A stretch of 64,000 nt of DNA from Lysobacteraceae bacterium (GCA_004297225.1 SCUI01000013.1:310001-374000), one strand, 5' to 3'. Shown: positions 53,878 through 63,784, counted from the stretch's first letter. The notes: generated by a model not told the origin, from the letters alone. Numbers and translations are program-made.

Positions 53878-54813
53878 ATGAACAGACTATTTCGCGACGT
53901 CGAAGGCGGGCTGTTGTGCCCGCAAGGCAGCGTTGCCTGCATCGGCGCCTTCGATGGCCTGCACCTGGGCCACCAGGCGCTGCTGCGGCACGCGGCCGGT
54001 CGCGCGCGCGCGCTCGGGGTGCCGCTGGTCGCGCTCGGTTTCGAACCGCTGCCGCGCGAGGTGTTCGCGCACCCGGTGCCGGCGCGGCTGATGCTGCCGC
54101 GGCCAAAGGTGTGCGGGCTGTTCGAGGCAGGCGCCGACCTGGTCGGCCTGCTGCGTTTCGACGCTAAGTTCGCGGCCATGAGCGCGGAAAGCTTCGTGCG
54201 CGAATTGCTGGTCGAACGCCTCCAGGTGCGCGAGGTCTGGGTCGGTCCGGATTTCCACTTCGGCAGCAAGCGCGGGGGCGACCTCGCGACCCTGCACCGG
54301 CTGGGCCGCTCGCGGGGATTCGAAGCCGGCGAGATCGCGCCGGTGTCGATCGACGGCGAGCGCGTCTCCAGCACCCGGATCCGCGCGGCGCTGGCGGCCG
54401 GCGACCTCGTCCTGGCGGCGCGCCTGCTGGGACGGCCGTACGCGATCGGCGGCCATGTGCTGCATGGTTCGGAGCTGGGGCGCAAGCTTGGTTTCCCCAC
54501 CGCGAACCTGCGCTTCGATCGCAAGCGCCCGCCATTGTCGGGCATCTTCGCCGCGCGCGTGCATGGCGTCGGCGAGGCGCCGTGGCCGGCGGTGGCGAGC
54601 TTCGGCACGCGGCCGACGGTGGACGGGCAGGAACCGCTGCTGGAAGCGCACCTGTTCGACTTCGACGGCGACCTGTACGGTCGCCGCATCGAGGTCGAGT
54701 TCGTCGCCAAGCTTCGCGAGGAAACGAAATTCGACGACCTGCCGGCGCTGGTCGCGCAGATGACGGTGGATGCCGCCCAGGCACGGGCGATCCTGGACAA
54801 GGAAACGCAGTGA
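53878..54813 (+). CDS. ribF: Bifunctional riboflavin kinase/FAD synthetase
   Basis: A 311-residue enzyme making FMN and FAD. The N-terminal FAD synthetase nucleotidyltransferase domain has [13 protein letters not shown] and [11 protein letters not shown]; the C-terminal kinase has [11 protein letters not shown] and [19 protein letters not shown]. No FMN riboswitch precedes it. The stop overlaps the ileS start. Confidence 0.96.
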   Translation: MNRLFRDVEGGLLCPQGSVACIGAFDGLHLGHQALLRHAAGRARALGVPLVALGFEPLPREVFAHPVPARLMLPRPKVCGLFEAGADLVGLLRFDAKFAAMSAESFVRELLVERLQVREVWVGPDFHFGSKRGGDLATLHRLGRSRGFEAGEIAPVSIDGERVSSTRIRAALAAGDLVLAARLLGRPYAIGGHVLHGSELGRKLGFPTANLRFDRKRPPLSGIFAARVHGVGEAPWPAVASFGTRPTVDGQEPLLEAHLFDFDGDLYGRRIEVEFVAKLREETKFDDLPALVAQMTVDAAQARAILDKETQ

Positions 54814-57680
54814 GCGACGAGAACCGCTACAAGGCCACGATCCACCTGCCGGCCACCGACTTCCCGATGCGCGGCGAACTGCCGAAGCGCGAGCCGGCCG
54901 CGCTGGCGCGATGGGAAGCCGAAGGCCTGTATGCCCAGGTGCGCGCCGCGGCGAAGGGTCGCCCGCAATGGGTGTTCCACGATGGCCCGCCTTACGCCAA
55001 CGGTGCCATCCACCTGGGCCATGCGGTCAACAAGGTGCTCAAGGACGCGGTGGTGAAGTCGCGGCTGCTGGCCGGCTACGACGCGCCGTTCGTGCCGGGT
55101 TGGGATTGCCATGGCCTGCCGATCGAGCTGGTGGTGGAGAAGAAGTTCGGCAAGGTCGGCGACAAACTCGACGCCCGCGAATTCCGCGTGAAGTGCCGCG
55201 AGTACGCGGCGCAGCAGATCGACCTGCAGCGAGCCGACTTCAAGCGCCTGGGCGTGGTCGCCGACTGGGACAATCCCTATCGCACGATGGACCTGGCGTA
55301 CGAGGCCGACATCCTGCGTTCCCTGGCCAGGATCGTCGAGCGCGGCCACCTCGCGCGCGGGGTGAAGCCGGTGTACTGGTGCTTCGATTGCGGCTCGGCG
55401 CTGGCCGAGGCCGAGATCGAATACCACGACAAGCAGTCGCCGGCGATCGACGTCGCCTACGCGGCGCGCGATCCGCGGGCTTTGGCGGCGCTGTTCGGGG
55501 TCGAGGTCGATGGCACGACCGAGGTCGCCGCGCCGATCTGGACGACCACGCCGTGGACGCTGCCGGCAAGCCTGGCGATCAGCATCGGCCCGGAACTCGA
55601 GTACGTGCTGGCCGAGGGCCCGCGCCGTGCCGACGGCGGACGCCGGCTGCTGGTGCTGGCCGCGGCGCTGGCGGCGCGCGCGCTGCAACGTTACGGCGTC
55701 GACGAAACGGAGTTGCTCGGCAAGGCCGTACCCGGTTCCGCGCTGGAAGGCGTGGTGCTGGCGCATCCGTTCTACGCCACGCGCGAGATCCCGTTGCTCC
55801 TGGGCGATCACGTGTCGGCCGAGGACGGCACCGGCCTGGTGCACACCGCGCCCGGCCACGGCCAGGATGACTTCGTGGTGTCGCGCAAGTACGGCCTGGT
55901 CGACAGGTACGGCGCGGCCGAGCTCAATCCGGTCGACGGCCGCGGCGTGTACCTGCCGTCGACGCCGCCCGCCGGCGACGCGGTGCTGGCCGGCAACCAC
56001 ATCTGGAAGGCCAACGCGATCCTGGTCGAAGCGCTGCGCGGCAACGGTTCGCTGCTCGCGCACGAAGAGATCAGGCACAGCTATCCGCATTGCTGGCGGC
56101 ATCGCACGCCGGTGGTGTTCCGGGCCACGCCGCAATGGTTCATCGCCATGGACCAGGCCGGCCTGCGCCGCGACGCGCTGGCCGCGATCCGGGGCGTGCA
56201 GTGGATCCCGGAGTGGGGCCAGGCGCGGATCGCCAGCATGGTCGAGGGCCGGCCGGACTGGACCATCAGCCGCCAGCGCACCTGGGGCGTGCCGATCGCC
56301 CTGTTCTTCGACCGCGAGACGGGCGAACCGCATCCGGATACTGCCTCGCTGATGCGGCAGGTCGCCGACATGGTCGAGCGCGAGGGCGTGGAAGCCTGGT
56401 ATGCGCTGGATCCGGCCACGTTGCTGGGCGACGACGCCTCGCGCTACGAGAAGGTCACCGACATCCTCGATGTCTGGTTCGATTCGGGCACCAGCCACGC
56501 CTGCGTGCTCGAGCGCCGCCCGCAGGACGCCTTGCACAAGCCCGCCGACCTGTACCTGGAAGGCTCGGACCAGCACCGCGGCTGGTTCCAGTCCTCCCTG
56601 CTGACGGGCGTGGCGATGGATGGCGCGGCGCCGTACCGCGCGTGCCTGACCCATGGCTTCACCGTGGATGCGCAGGGCCGCAAGATGTCCAAGTCGCTGG
56701 GCAACGGCATCGAACCGCAGGAAATCATCAAGACCCTCGGTGCCGACATCCTGCGGTTGTGGATCCTGTCCACCGACTTCCGCAACGAGATGTCGCTGTC
56801 GCAGGAAATCCTCAAGCGCACCGGGGACGCGTACCGCCGGATCCGCAACACCGCGCGCTTCCTGCTGGGCAACCTGCATGGCTTCGATCCGTCCCGGCAC
56901 CTGGTGGCGGCGGACGACATGGTCGCGCTGGATCGCTGGATCGTGCACCGCGCGTTCGAGTTGCAGGAAACGATCAAGGCCGACTACGAGGCCTATGACT
57001 TCGCCGGGATCGTGCAGGCGCTGGCCAATTTCTGCAGCGTCGACCTGGGTTCGCTGTACCTGGACGTGACCAAGGATCGGCTTTACACGATGCCGGAAGA
57101 CTCGCTCGGCCGCCGCAGCGCGCAGACCGCGATGTACCACGTCGCCGAGGCGATGGTGCGCTGGATCGCGCCGATCCTGTCGTTCACCGCCGACGAGCTG
57201 TGGGGCTACCTGCCGCCGGCGCCGGGCGATGGCGTGCGCGAAGGGAACGTGTTGTTCGCGACCTGGTACGCGGGCCTGGCACCGCTGCCGGAAGCTGCGC
57301 CTTTGTCGGCCGCGGACTTCGAGCGGCTGCTGGACGTGCGCGAGCAGGTGGCCAAGGTGCTGGAACCGATGCGCGCCGCCGGCGAAATCGGTGCTGCGCT
57401 CGACGCGGAAATCGAGCTCGAGGCCGACGCCACCAGCCGCGCATGGCTGGCGCCGTTCGCCGACGAACTGCGGTTCCTGTTGATCAGCGGCGACGTGACG
57501 GTGGTCGAGGCAGTCGATGGAAAAGGCATCGCGGCTCGCGCCGCTCCCACCATGAAACAGAAGTGCGTGCGCTGCTGGCAGCATCGCGGCGATGTCGGCA
57601 GCAATGCGGGACACCCCGGACTGTGCGGTCGCTGCGTCTCCAACGTCGAAGGTCCCGGCGAAAACAGGCGGTGGTTCTGA
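54810..57680 (+). CDS. ileS: Isoleucyl-tRNA synthetase
   Basis: A 956-residue class I synthetase. HIGH motif in [13 protein letters not shown] (near residue 60), KMSKS in [11 protein letters not shown] (near 625), an editing domain between them and a C-terminal zinc module (CVRCW...CGRC, near 919). GTG 54810 overlaps the ribF stop (GTGA) with AAGGAAA upstream. A GGGAGCGGC-type palindrome (57530-57549) is inserted in frame just before the zinc module, encoding GIAARAAPT. The length is normal. Confidence 0.97.
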   Translation: MSDENRYKATIHLPATDFPMRGELPKREPAALARWEAEGLYAQVRAAAKGRPQWVFHDGPPYANGAIHLGHAVNKVLKDAVVKSRLLAGYDAPFVPGWDCHGLPIELVVEKKFGKVGDKLDAREFRVKCREYAAQQIDLQRADFKRLGVVADWDNPYRTMDLAYEADILRSLARIVERGHLARGVKPVYWCFDCGSALAEAEIEYHDKQSPAIDVAYAARDPRALAALFGVEVDGTTEVAAPIWTTTPWTLPASLAISIGPELEYVLAEGPRRADGGRRLLVLAAALAARALQRYGVDETELLGKAVPGSALEGVVLAHPFYATREIPLLLGDHVSAEDGTGLVHTAPGHGQDDFVVSRKYGLVDRYGAAELNPVDGRGVYLPSTPPAGDAVLAGNHIWKANAILVEALRGNGSLLAHEEIRHSYPHCWRHRTPVVFRATPQWFIAMDQAGLRRDALAAIRGVQWIPEWGQARIASMVEGRPDWTISRQRTWGVPIALFFDRETGEPHPDTASLMRQVADMVEREGVEAWYALDPATLLGDDASRYEKVTDILDVWFDSGTSHACVLERRPQDALHKPADLYLEGSDQHRGWFQSSLLTGVAMDGAAPYRACLTHGFTVDAQGRKMSKSLGNGIEPQEIIKTLGADILRLWILSTDFRNEMSLSQEILKRTGDAYRRIRNTARFLLGNLHGFDPSRHLVAADDMVALDRWIVHRAFELQETIKADYEAYDFAGIVQALANFCSVDLGSLYLDVTKDRLYTMPEDSLGRRSAQTAMYHVAEAMVRWIAPILSFTADELWGYLPPAPGDGVREGNVLFATWYAGLAPLPEAAPLSAADFERLLDVREQVAKVLEPMRAAGEIGAALDAEIELEADATSRAWLAPFADELRFLLISGDVTVVEAVDGKGIAARAAPTMKQKCVRCWQHRGDVGSNAGHPGLCGRCVSNVEGPGENRRWF
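57530..57549 (-). repeat. GGGAGCGGC-type palindromic repeat inside ileS
   Basis: The minus strand reads the same 20-base motif as the minC copies (18 of 20 matches; core GGGAGCGGC...GCCGCGA). It lies in frame between the anticodon-binding region and the zinc module of ileS. Confidence 0.7.
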
Positions 57681-58177
57681 TGGCCGTGATGAAACGCAAT
57701 GCGTTGCCCTGGCTGGTGCTGTCCATGGTGGTGCTGGTGCTCGACCAGCTGACCAAGCTGTGGGTGCTGCGCAACCTGCCCGAGTACACCCCGATCCCGG
57801 TGATCGAGGGTTTCTGGAACTGGTTCCGCACCTACAACACCGGCGCGGCGTTCAGTTTCCTCGCCGACGGCAGCGGCTGGCAGCAGTACCTGTTCGCGGG
57901 CCTGGCCGTCGCCATCAGCGGCGTGCTGGCCTGGTGGCTGGCGAAGACGCCTCGCGGGGACTGGCGCACCGCGTTGCCGTTCGCGCTGGTGATCGGCGGG
58001 GCGATCGGCAACCTGGTGGACCGGCTGCAGCACGGCCACGTCATCGATTTCATCCAGTGGCACTGGCGCGACCACTACTGGCCGGCCTTCAACATCGCCG
58101 ACGCGGCGATCGTCGGCGGCGCCATCGGCATCGCCCTGTTCGGCCTGCTGCAGAAGAAGCCGGCGGAACAGGCGTAA
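57680..58177 (+). CDS. lspA: Lipoprotein signal peptidase II
   Basis: A 165-residue aspartyl membrane protease that removes signal peptides from prolipoproteins. Four helices; catalytic aspartates are in [11 protein letters not shown] and [22 protein letters not shown] is conserved. The ATG overlaps the ileS stop (TGATG). Its own stop TAA is part of the -10 of ispH. Confidence 0.97.
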   Translation: MAVMKRNALPWLVLSMVVLVLDQLTKLWVLRNLPEYTPIPVIEGFWNWFRTYNTGAAFSFLADGSGWQQYLFAGLAVAISGVLAWWLAKTPRGDWRTALPFALVIGGAIGNLVDRLQHGHVIDFIQWHWRDHYWPAFNIADAAIVGGAIGIALFGLLQKKPAEQA

Positions 58178-58180
58178 AAT
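58175..58180 (+). promoter_or_regulatory. -10 element (TAAAAT) for ispH, overlapping the lspA stop
   Basis: TAAAAT contains the lspA stop TAA and ends exactly 6 bases before ispH ATG 58187; no ribosome binding site lies between. Confidence 0.55.
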
Positions 58181-58186
58181 CCGCCC

Positions 58187-59137
58187 ATGGACATCGTCCT
58201 TGCCAACCCCCGCGGCTTCTGTGCCGGCGTCGACCGCGCGATCGAGATCGTCAAGCGCGCCCTGGACACGCTCGGCGCCCCCATCTACGTGCGCCACGAA
58301 GTGGTGCACAACCGCTACGTGGTGGATGAACTCAAGCACCGCGGCGCGGTGTTCGTCGAGGAACTGGACGAGGTCCCCGACGGCGCCACCGTGATCTTCA
58401 GCGCGCACGGCGTCTCCCAGGCGGTCCGCGCCGAAGCCGATCGCCGCGGCCTGAAGGTGTTCGACGCCACTTGCCCGCTGGTCACCAAGGTGCACATGGA
58501 GGTTGCCCGGCAATGCCGTGCCGGCCGCGACATGGTGCTGATCGGCCACGCCGGCCATCCCGAGGTGGAAGGCACGATGGGCCAGTGGGACCGGGAGGCG
58601 GGCCAGGGGAAAATCCACCTGGTCGAGAGCCTGGACGACGTCGCCGCGCTGCAGGTGGCGCAGCCCGGGAACCTTGCCTTCACCACCCAGACCACGCTGT
58701 CGGTCGATGACACGTTGAACATCATCGCCGCGTTGCGCGCCCGCTTCCCCGCCATCGAGGGGCCGCGCCACGACGACATCTGCTACGCCACCCAGAACCG
58801 CCAGGACGCGGTGCGCCAGCTGGCCAAGCAATGCGACCTGGTGCTGGTGGTGGGCTCGCCGAACAGCTCCAACTCCAACCGCCTGCGTGAACTGGCCGAG
58901 CGCGAGGGCATCGAGGCCCATCTGGTCGACGGCGCCTCCGAGATCAACCCCGCCTGGGTGTCCGGGCGCCGCCACATCGGCGTCACCGCCGGCGCCTCCG
59001 CGCCGGAAGTGCTGGTGCGCGGCGTGATCGAGCGACTGCGCGCGCTGGGCGCCGACGGCGTCCGCGAGCTCGATGGCGACCCCGAGAACATGGTGTTCGC
59101 GCTGCCGCGGGAATTGCGCCTGAACCTGGTGGATTGA
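58187..59137 (+). CDS. ispH: 4-hydroxy-3-methylbut-2-enyl diphosphate reductase
   Basis: A 316-residue [4Fe-4S] reductase, last step of the MEP isoprenoid pathway. [14 protein letters not shown] carries the first cluster cysteine; the second is in [12 protein letters not shown] and the third in [13 protein letters not shown] nearby and the [13 protein letters not shown] segment. The ileS-lspA-ispH order is typical for proteobacteria; here ispH seems to have its own leaderless promoter. Confidence 0.97.
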   Translation: MDIVLANPRGFCAGVDRAIEIVKRALDTLGAPIYVRHEVVHNRYVVDELKHRGAVFVEELDEVPDGATVIFSAHGVSQAVRAEADRRGLKVFDATCPLVTKVHMEVARQCRAGRDMVLIGHAGHPEVEGTMGQWDREAGQGKIHLVESLDDVAALQVAQPGNLAFTTQTTLSVDDTLNIIAALRARFPAIEGPRHDDICYATQNRQDAVRQLAKQCDLVLVVGSPNSSNSNRLRELAEREGIEAHLVDGASEINPAWVSGRRHIGVTAGASAPEVLVRGVIERLRALGADGVRELDGDPENMVFALPRELRLNLVD

Positions 59138-59151
59138 CCCCTGGATTCCGG

Positions 59152-59157
59152 TAGAAT
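59152..59157 (+). promoter_or_regulatory. -10 element (TAGAAT) of tRNA-Thr
   Basis: TAGAAT lies 11 bases before the tRNA and is followed by GC-rich GCGCGG, the same discriminator as at tRNA-Leu. No -35 at a standard distance. Confidence 0.55.
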
Positions 59158-59168
59158 GCGCGGTCCAT

Positions 59169-59241
59169 GCCGGAATAGCTCAGTTGGTAGAGCGGCGCAT
59201 TCGTAATGCGTAGGTCGTAGGTTCGAATCCTATTTCCGGCA
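59169..59241 (+). tRNA. tRNA-Thr (anticodon CGT)
   Basis: A 73-base tRNA without encoded CCA. Acceptor GCCGGAA/TTCCGGC, D arm AGCTCAGTTGGTAGAGC, anticodon loop TTCGTAA closed by GCGCA/TGCGT, T arm GTTCGAATC. The anticodon CGT reads ACG. Confidence 0.96.
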
Positions 59242-59251
59242 TACCCCCTGC

Positions 59252-59282
59252 AAAGGCCCGGCACCGTCCGGGCCTTTGTCTT
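59252..59282 (+). terminator. Rho-independent terminator of tRNA-Thr
   Basis: AAAGGCCCGG and CCGGGCCTTT form a perfect 10-bp stem with a 6-base loop, followed by GTCTT. It begins 10 bases after the tRNA. Confidence 0.85.
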
Positions 59283-59357
59283 GCTTCCGATCTCCCGCGC
59301 GTCTCCCCCCTTGCGACGCCGTCCCGCTAAAGTGGTCGCGTCGATCCGGGGAAGCCG

Positions 59358-60752
59358 ATGGCAGCCAAGAGCGCCGCGAAAGCCAAGACCGCCTACGTCT
59401 GCACCGAATGCGGCGGCGAGCACAACAAATGGCAGGGGCAGTGCGCCGAGTGCGGTGCCTGGAACACGCTGTCGGAGATCGTGCTCGAGAGCGCCGCGGC
59501 GCAGAAGTCGCCGGCGGCGCGCCGCGCCGGCTGGGCGGGGAAGATCGATGCACCGAAAGTCACCGCGCTCGGCGACGTGCGCCACCAGGAGGACGCGCGC
59601 GTCTCCACCGGGATCGGCGAGTTCGACCGCGTCCTTGGCGGCGGGCTGGTGGAAGGCGCGGTGGTCCTGGTCGGCGGCGACCCGGGCATCGGCAAGTCGA
59701 CGTTGCTGCTGCAGGCGGTGGCGAAGATGGCGCCCGGCCTGCCGGGCCTCTACGTCACCGGTGAGGAATCGCTGGGGCAGGTCGCGGGACGCGCCTCACG
59801 CCTGGGCCTGGACGTCGGCGGCGTGCACGCGCTGGCGGAGACGGCGATCGAGCGCATCCTGGAACACGCGGCGAAGATGCAGCCGAAGCTGATCGTCGCC
59901 GATTCCGTGCAGACGCTCTGGACCGAATCGCTGACCGCGGCGCCCGGTTCGGTCAGCCAGGTGCGCGAGTCCGCCGCGCGCCTGGTGCGCTACGCCAAGG
60001 AAACCGGCACGGCCGTGTTCCTGGTCGGCCACGTCACCAAGGAAGGCGGTATCGCCGGCCCGCGCGTGCTCGAGCACATGGTCGACGCGGTGCTGTATTT
60101 CGAAGGCGAGTCCGGTTCACGCTTCCGCGTGCTGCGCGCGTTCAAGAACCGTTTCGGCGCGGTCAATGAGCTCGGCGTGTTCGCGATGGGCGAGCAGGGC
60201 CTGAAGGAAGTGCCGAACCCGTCGGCGATTTTCCTCTCCGGCGGCAGCCTGCGGCAGCCCGGCAGTTGCGTGATGGTCACGCGCGAAGGTACGCGCCCAT
60301 TGCTGGTGGAAGTGCAGGCGCTGGTGGATTCCTCGCCACTGAGCAACCCGCGGCGCGTGGCCGTCGGCCTCGAGCAGAACCGGCTGGCGATGCTGCTGGC
60401 GGTGCTGCACCGCCACGGTGGCATCGGCGTCTCCGACCAGGACGTGTTCGTCAACGTGGTCGGCGGCATCCGCCTGCAGGAGACTGCCGCGGACCTGCCG
60501 GTGTTGCTTGCCATACTTTCATCGCTGCGCGACCAGGCGCTGCCGGAAAAGACGGTGGCCTTCGGCGAAGTCGGCCTCTCGGGCGAGATCCGGCCCGTGC
60601 CCAATGGCGAGGAGCGCCTGAGGGAAGCCGCGACCCACGGTTTCAAGCGCGCGATCGGGCCGAAGGCGAACGTGCCGAAGGGCGGTGCCTACAAGGGGCT
60701 GGAGGTGGTGGCCGTGGAAAAACTCGCCGACGCCCTCGAAGCCGCCCTGTAG
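59358..60752 (+). CDS. radA: DNA repair protein RadA
   Basis: A 464-residue branch-migration ATPase of homologous recombination. N-terminal C4 zinc finger (CTECGG...CAECGAW), RecA-like core with Walker A GGDPGIGKST, the RadA-specific KNRFG motif (AFKNRFGAVNE) and a C-terminal Lon-like domain. ATG 59358 has GGGGAA 6 bases upstream. The stop TAG is supplied by the GTAG of a palindromic repeat that begins at 60749. Confidence 0.97.
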   Translation: MAAKSAAKAKTAYVCTECGGEHNKWQGQCAECGAWNTLSEIVLESAAAQKSPAARRAGWAGKIDAPKVTALGDVRHQEDARVSTGIGEFDRVLGGGLVEGAVVLVGGDPGIGKSTLLLQAVAKMAPGLPGLYVTGEESLGQVAGRASRLGLDVGGVHALAETAIERILEHAAKMQPKLIVADSVQTLWTESLTAAPGSVSQVRESAARLVRYAKETGTAVFLVGHVTKEGGIAGPRVLEHMVDAVLYFEGESGSRFRVLRAFKNRFGAVNELGVFAMGEQGLKEVPNPSAIFLSGGSLRQPGSCVMVTREGTRPLLVEVQALVDSSPLSNPRRVAVGLEQNRLAMLLAVLHRHGGIGVSDQDVFVNVVGGIRLQETAADLPVLLAILSSLRDQALPEKTVAFGEVGLSGEIRPVPNGEERLREAATHGFKRAIGPKANVPKGGAYKGLEVVAVEKLADALEAAL

Positions 60753-60774
60753 GGCCGACCCTTGGTCGGCCGCC
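60749..60774 (+). repeat. GTAG-type palindromic repeat overlapping the radA stop codon
   Basis: GTAG (60749-60752) followed by GGCCGACC, loop CTT, GGTCGGCC: a perfect 8-bp stem. It is the second copy of the repeat at 10250. The TAG is the radA stop. Confidence 0.75.
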
Positions 60775-60806
60775 CGATCGGTACCCGGCGCGACACCTGA
60801 TCGCCC

Positions 60807-61595
60807 TCAACCAGTCCGGTGCAGCACCAGCTCCAGCACCGCCTTGCTGCCGAAGAAGGCCAGCACCAGCAGCGCCATCGCCACCAGCGTCCAGCGCACC
60901 GCCACCCGCCCGCGCCAGCCACGGCGCCAGCGGCCCAGCAGCAGCGCGCCGAACACCAGCCAGGACAGCACGCTGAGCACGGTCTTGTGCACGAGGTGCT
61001 GGGCGAACAGGTTCTCGACGAACAGCACGCCGGTCAGCAGCGTCGCGCTGAGCAGCAGGAAACCGACGGTGACGGTTCGGAAGAGCAGCGTCTCCAGTTC
61101 GGTCAGCGGCGGCAGCGCCCGCGTCCAGCCGTGGAAGCTGTGCTGGCGCAGCGCCCGTTCCTGCAGCCACAGCATCACCGCGAGCAGCGCCGCCACGGCC
61201 AGCGTGGCGTAGGACAGCAGTGCCGCCCAGGCATGCAGTTGCAGCCGCCAGTCCAGTACCTCGACCTTGTGCTGGCCGTAGGCTGCGAACGCGCCCAGCA
61301 TCAGGGCCGCGAGCGGGAAGACGACCACGCCCAGCGCGGCCATGCGCCCGCTGGCGCCGAACAGCGCCGTCAACGCGGCCATGCCCAGGCCCACCAGCGA
61401 GAGGGCGGAGAAGAAGTGCATGTCGGTGCCGCCGCTGGCGTGCCAGGCAAGGGCGTGGACCAGTGCGTGCAGCAGCGCGGCGATCGCGGCGAACGACAGC
61501 CAGGCCCAGCGTTCGTGGCGTTCGCCGCGCAGGGAAGCGACCAGCAGGGCGGTCGCCGCCAGGTACGCCAGGATGGCAAGGATCGACAGGGTCAT
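60807..61595 (-). CDS. CcsA/HemX-like inner membrane protein (YpjD type)
   Basis: A 262-residue protein with about eight transmembrane helices of the cytochrome c assembly (CcmC/CcsA) superfamily, closest in layout to E. coli YpjD, which lies beside ffh. Histidines at VHALAWHASG, QLHAWAALLSYA and AQHLVHKTVLS could bind haem, but the tryptophan-rich WWD signature of true haem handlers is absent. Function unproven. GAGAAT lies exactly 6 bases before ATG 61595, again with no ribosome binding site. It is divergent from ffh by 30 bases. Confidence 0.82.
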   Translation of the reverse strand: MTLSILAILAYLAATALLVASLRGERHERWAWLSFAAIAALLHALVHALAWHASGGTDMHFFSALSLVGLGMAALTALFGASGRMAALGVVVFPLAALMLGAFAAYGQHKVEVLDWRLQLHAWAALLSYATLAVAALLAVMLWLQERALRQHSFHGWTRALPPLTELETLLFRTVTVGFLLLSATLLTGVLFVENLFAQHLVHKTVLSVLSWLVFGALLLGRWRRGWRGRVAVRWTLVAMALLVLAFFGSKAVLELVLHRTG

Positions 61596-61613
61596 GGGCG
61601 GATTCTCTCACCC

Positions 61614-61619
61614 TATAAT
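61614..61619 (+). promoter_or_regulatory. Consensus -10 (TATAAT) for ffh
   Basis: A perfect TATAAT ends exactly 6 bases before ATG 61626, so the first transcribed base should be the A of the start codon. No clear -35. Confidence 0.75.
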
Positions 61620-61625
61620 CCCCGT

Positions 61626-62987
61626 ATGTTCGAATCCCTCACCCAGCGCCTTTCCGGCACCATCGAGCGCCTGCGCGGTCGCGGCCGCCTGACCGAATCC
61701 AACATCTCCGAAGCCCTGCGCGAAGTCCGGATCGCGCTGCTGGAGGCCGACGTCGCCCTGCCGGTGGTGCAGGCCCTGGTCCAGCGGATCAAGGTGCGCG
61801 CGGTCGGCCAGGAAGTGCTGAAGTCGCTGACCCCCGGCCAGGCCCTGATCAAGGTGGTGCGCGACGAGCTCACCGCGGTGATGGGCGCCAGCGCCAGCGA
61901 CCTCAACCTCAACGTGCCGGCGCCGGCGGTGATCCTGATGGCCGGCCTGCAGGGCGCCGGCAAGACCACCACGGTTGCCAAGCTGGCGCGGCACCTGAAG
62001 GAGCGGCGAAAGAAAAAGGTGATGGTGGTCAGCGCAGACGTGTACCGCCCGGCCGCGATCGAGCAGTTGCAGACGCTGGCCGGGCAGGTCGGCGCGCAGT
62101 TCTTCCCCTCCGACGCCTCGCAGCAACCCGAGGCGATCGTGCGCGCGGCGATCGCCGAGGCACGCAAGACCTTCGTCGACGTGCTGGTCGTCGACACCGC
62201 CGGCCGCACCTCGGTGGACGAGGCGATGATGGCCGAGATCAAGGCGCTGCACCGTGCCGTGGATCCGGTCGAGACGCTGTTCGTGGTCGATTCGATGACC
62301 GGCCAGGACGCCGCCAACACGGCGAAGCATTTCGGCGAGGCGCTGCCGCTGACCGGCGTGGTCCTGACCAAGACCGACGGTGACGCGCGCGGCGGCGCCG
62401 CGCTGAGCGTGCGCTACATCACCGGCAAGCCGATCAAGTTCATCGGCACCGGCGAGAAGACCGACGGCCTGGACGTGTTCCATCCCGATCGCGTCGCCAG
62501 CCGCATCCTCGACATGGGCGACGTGCTGTCGCTGGTCGAGCAGGTCGAGCAGCAGGTCGACAAGGACAAGGCGCAGAAGCTGGCGGAAAAGGTCGCCAAG
62601 GGAAAGAAGTTCGACCTCAACGACATGCGCGACCAGCTCGAGCAGATGCAGAACATGGGCGGCCTCGCCGGGCTGATGGACAAGTTGCCCGGCATCGGCC
62701 AGGTCCCCGATGCGGTGAAGGCGCAGGTGACCGGCAAGGAAGTGCCGCGGATGGTCGCGATCATCAACTCGATGACGAAAAAGGAGCGCCGCAACCCGGC
62801 GCTGCTGAACGGCTCCCGCCGCAAGCGCATCGCCGCCGGCGCCGGCCTTTCGCCCGCCGACGTCAACAAGCTGATGAAGCAGTACCAGCAGATGGAAAAG
62901 ATGATGGCGAAGATGGGCCGCGGCGGCATGAAGGGACTGATGCGCGGCATGCAGGGCATGATGGGCGGCGGGATGCCGTTCCGCTGA
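61626..62987 (+). CDS. ffh: Signal recognition particle protein Ffh
   Basis: A 453-residue SRP GTPase. N domain (FESLTQRLSGTIERLRGRG), G domain with G1 GLQGAGKTT (near residue 106), DTAGR and TKTDGDARGG, and a methionine-rich M domain ending in repeated MRGMQGMMGGGMPF, which binds signal sequences and 4.5S RNA. The ffh-rpsP neighbourhood is conserved in gammaproteobacteria, though a transporter gene is inserted here. Confidence 0.98.
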   Translation: MFESLTQRLSGTIERLRGRGRLTESNISEALREVRIALLEADVALPVVQALVQRIKVRAVGQEVLKSLTPGQALIKVVRDELTAVMGASASDLNLNVPAPAVILMAGLQGAGKTTTVAKLARHLKERRKKKVMVVSADVYRPAAIEQLQTLAGQVGAQFFPSDASQQPEAIVRAAIAEARKTFVDVLVVDTAGRTSVDEAMMAEIKALHRAVDPVETLFVVDSMTGQDAANTAKHFGEALPLTGVVLTKTDGDARGGAALSVRYITGKPIKFIGTGEKTDGLDVFHPDRVASRILDMGDVLSLVEQVEQQVDKDKAQKLAEKVAKGKKFDLNDMRDQLEQMQNMGGLAGLMDKLPGIGQVPDAVKAQVTGKEVPRMVAIINSMTKKERRNPALLNGSRRKRIAAGAGLSPADVNKLMKQYQQMEKMMAKMGRGGMKGLMRGMQGMMGGGMPFR

Positions 62988-63694
62988 TGCGCCGCGGCCA
63001 CCACCCGCCCGAACGCCATCGCGCCGGCCACGCCGGATGGTTGCGTGCCGCGGTGCTGGGTGCGAACGACGGCATCGTTTCCACCGCGAGCCTGGTCGTG
63101 GGCATGGCGGCGGCCGGCGCCGAACACGGGCAGCTGTTGCTTGCGGGCATGGCGGGCCTGGTCGGCGGGGCGATGTCCATGGCCGCCGGCGAATACGTGT
63201 CGGTCAGCTCGCAGTCCGACGCCGAGCACGCCGACCTGGCCAAGGAGCGCCAGGAACTGCACGAGTTCCCGGAGGGCGAACACCGCGAACTGGTCGGGAT
63301 CTACGTCCACCGTGGCCTGGAGCCGGCGCTGGCCGAACAGGTCGCGACCCAGCTGGCCGCGCACGATGCGCTCGGCGCCCACGCGCGCGATGAACTCGGG
63401 ATCACCGAGGCCTTGCGGGCCCGGCCGATGCAGGCGGCACTGGCTTCGGCGGCGGCGTTCGCCGTCGGCGCGCTGCTGCCGCTCGCGATTGTCGTGGCCG
63501 CGCCCGAGGCCGGTGCGGGTGCCTGGGTCACCGGATTGTCGCTGGCCAGCCTCGCGGTACTGGGCGGCGTGGCGGCATGGGTCGGGGGTGCTCCGGTGTC
63601 GCGTGGGGCGGCCCGGGTGGTCGCCTGGAGCGCGGCCGCCATGGCCTTCACGGCCCTGGTCGGGCGCCTGTTCGGGGTGGCGATCGCCGGCTGA
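62987..63694 (+). CDS. VIT1/CCC1 family iron/manganese transporter
   Basis: A 235-residue membrane protein of the vacuolar iron transporter family with five predicted helices. WLRAAVLGANDGIVSTASLV and GLVGGAMSMAAGEYVSVSSQ are the family signature helices; the cytosolic helical domain (HADLAKERQELHEFPEGEHREL) carries the metal-binding acidic residues. It likely exports or detoxifies Fe(II) or Mn(II). The ATG overlaps the ffh stop (TGATG), so it is co-translated with ffh. It lies between ffh and rpsP, where other species have none. Confidence 0.88.
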   Translation: MRRGHHPPERHRAGHAGWLRAAVLGANDGIVSTASLVVGMAAAGAEHGQLLLAGMAGLVGGAMSMAAGEYVSVSSQSDAEHADLAKERQELHEFPEGEHRELVGIYVHRGLEPALAEQVATQLAAHDALGAHARDELGITEALRARPMQAALASAAAFAVGALLPLAIVVAAPEAGAGAWVTGLSLASLAVLGGVAAWVGGAPVSRGAARVVAWSAAAMAFTALVGRLFGVAIAG

Positions 63695-63730
63695 GTGGCG
63701 GGTCGGGTGCAAGCGGGCCGGCGCATGGGT

Positions 63731-63736
63731 TAAAAT
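63731..63736 (+). promoter_or_regulatory. -10 element (TAAAAT) of rpsP
   Basis: TAAAAT lies 48 bases before the rpsP ATG. A start near 63743 leaves a leader of about 42 bases that contains CCTGCC/GGCAG-type pairing. Confidence 0.5.
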
Positions 63737-63784
63737 TTGCGGCTTACCCTGCCATCCCGGCAGCTGGGCAACACCGAAGCAACC

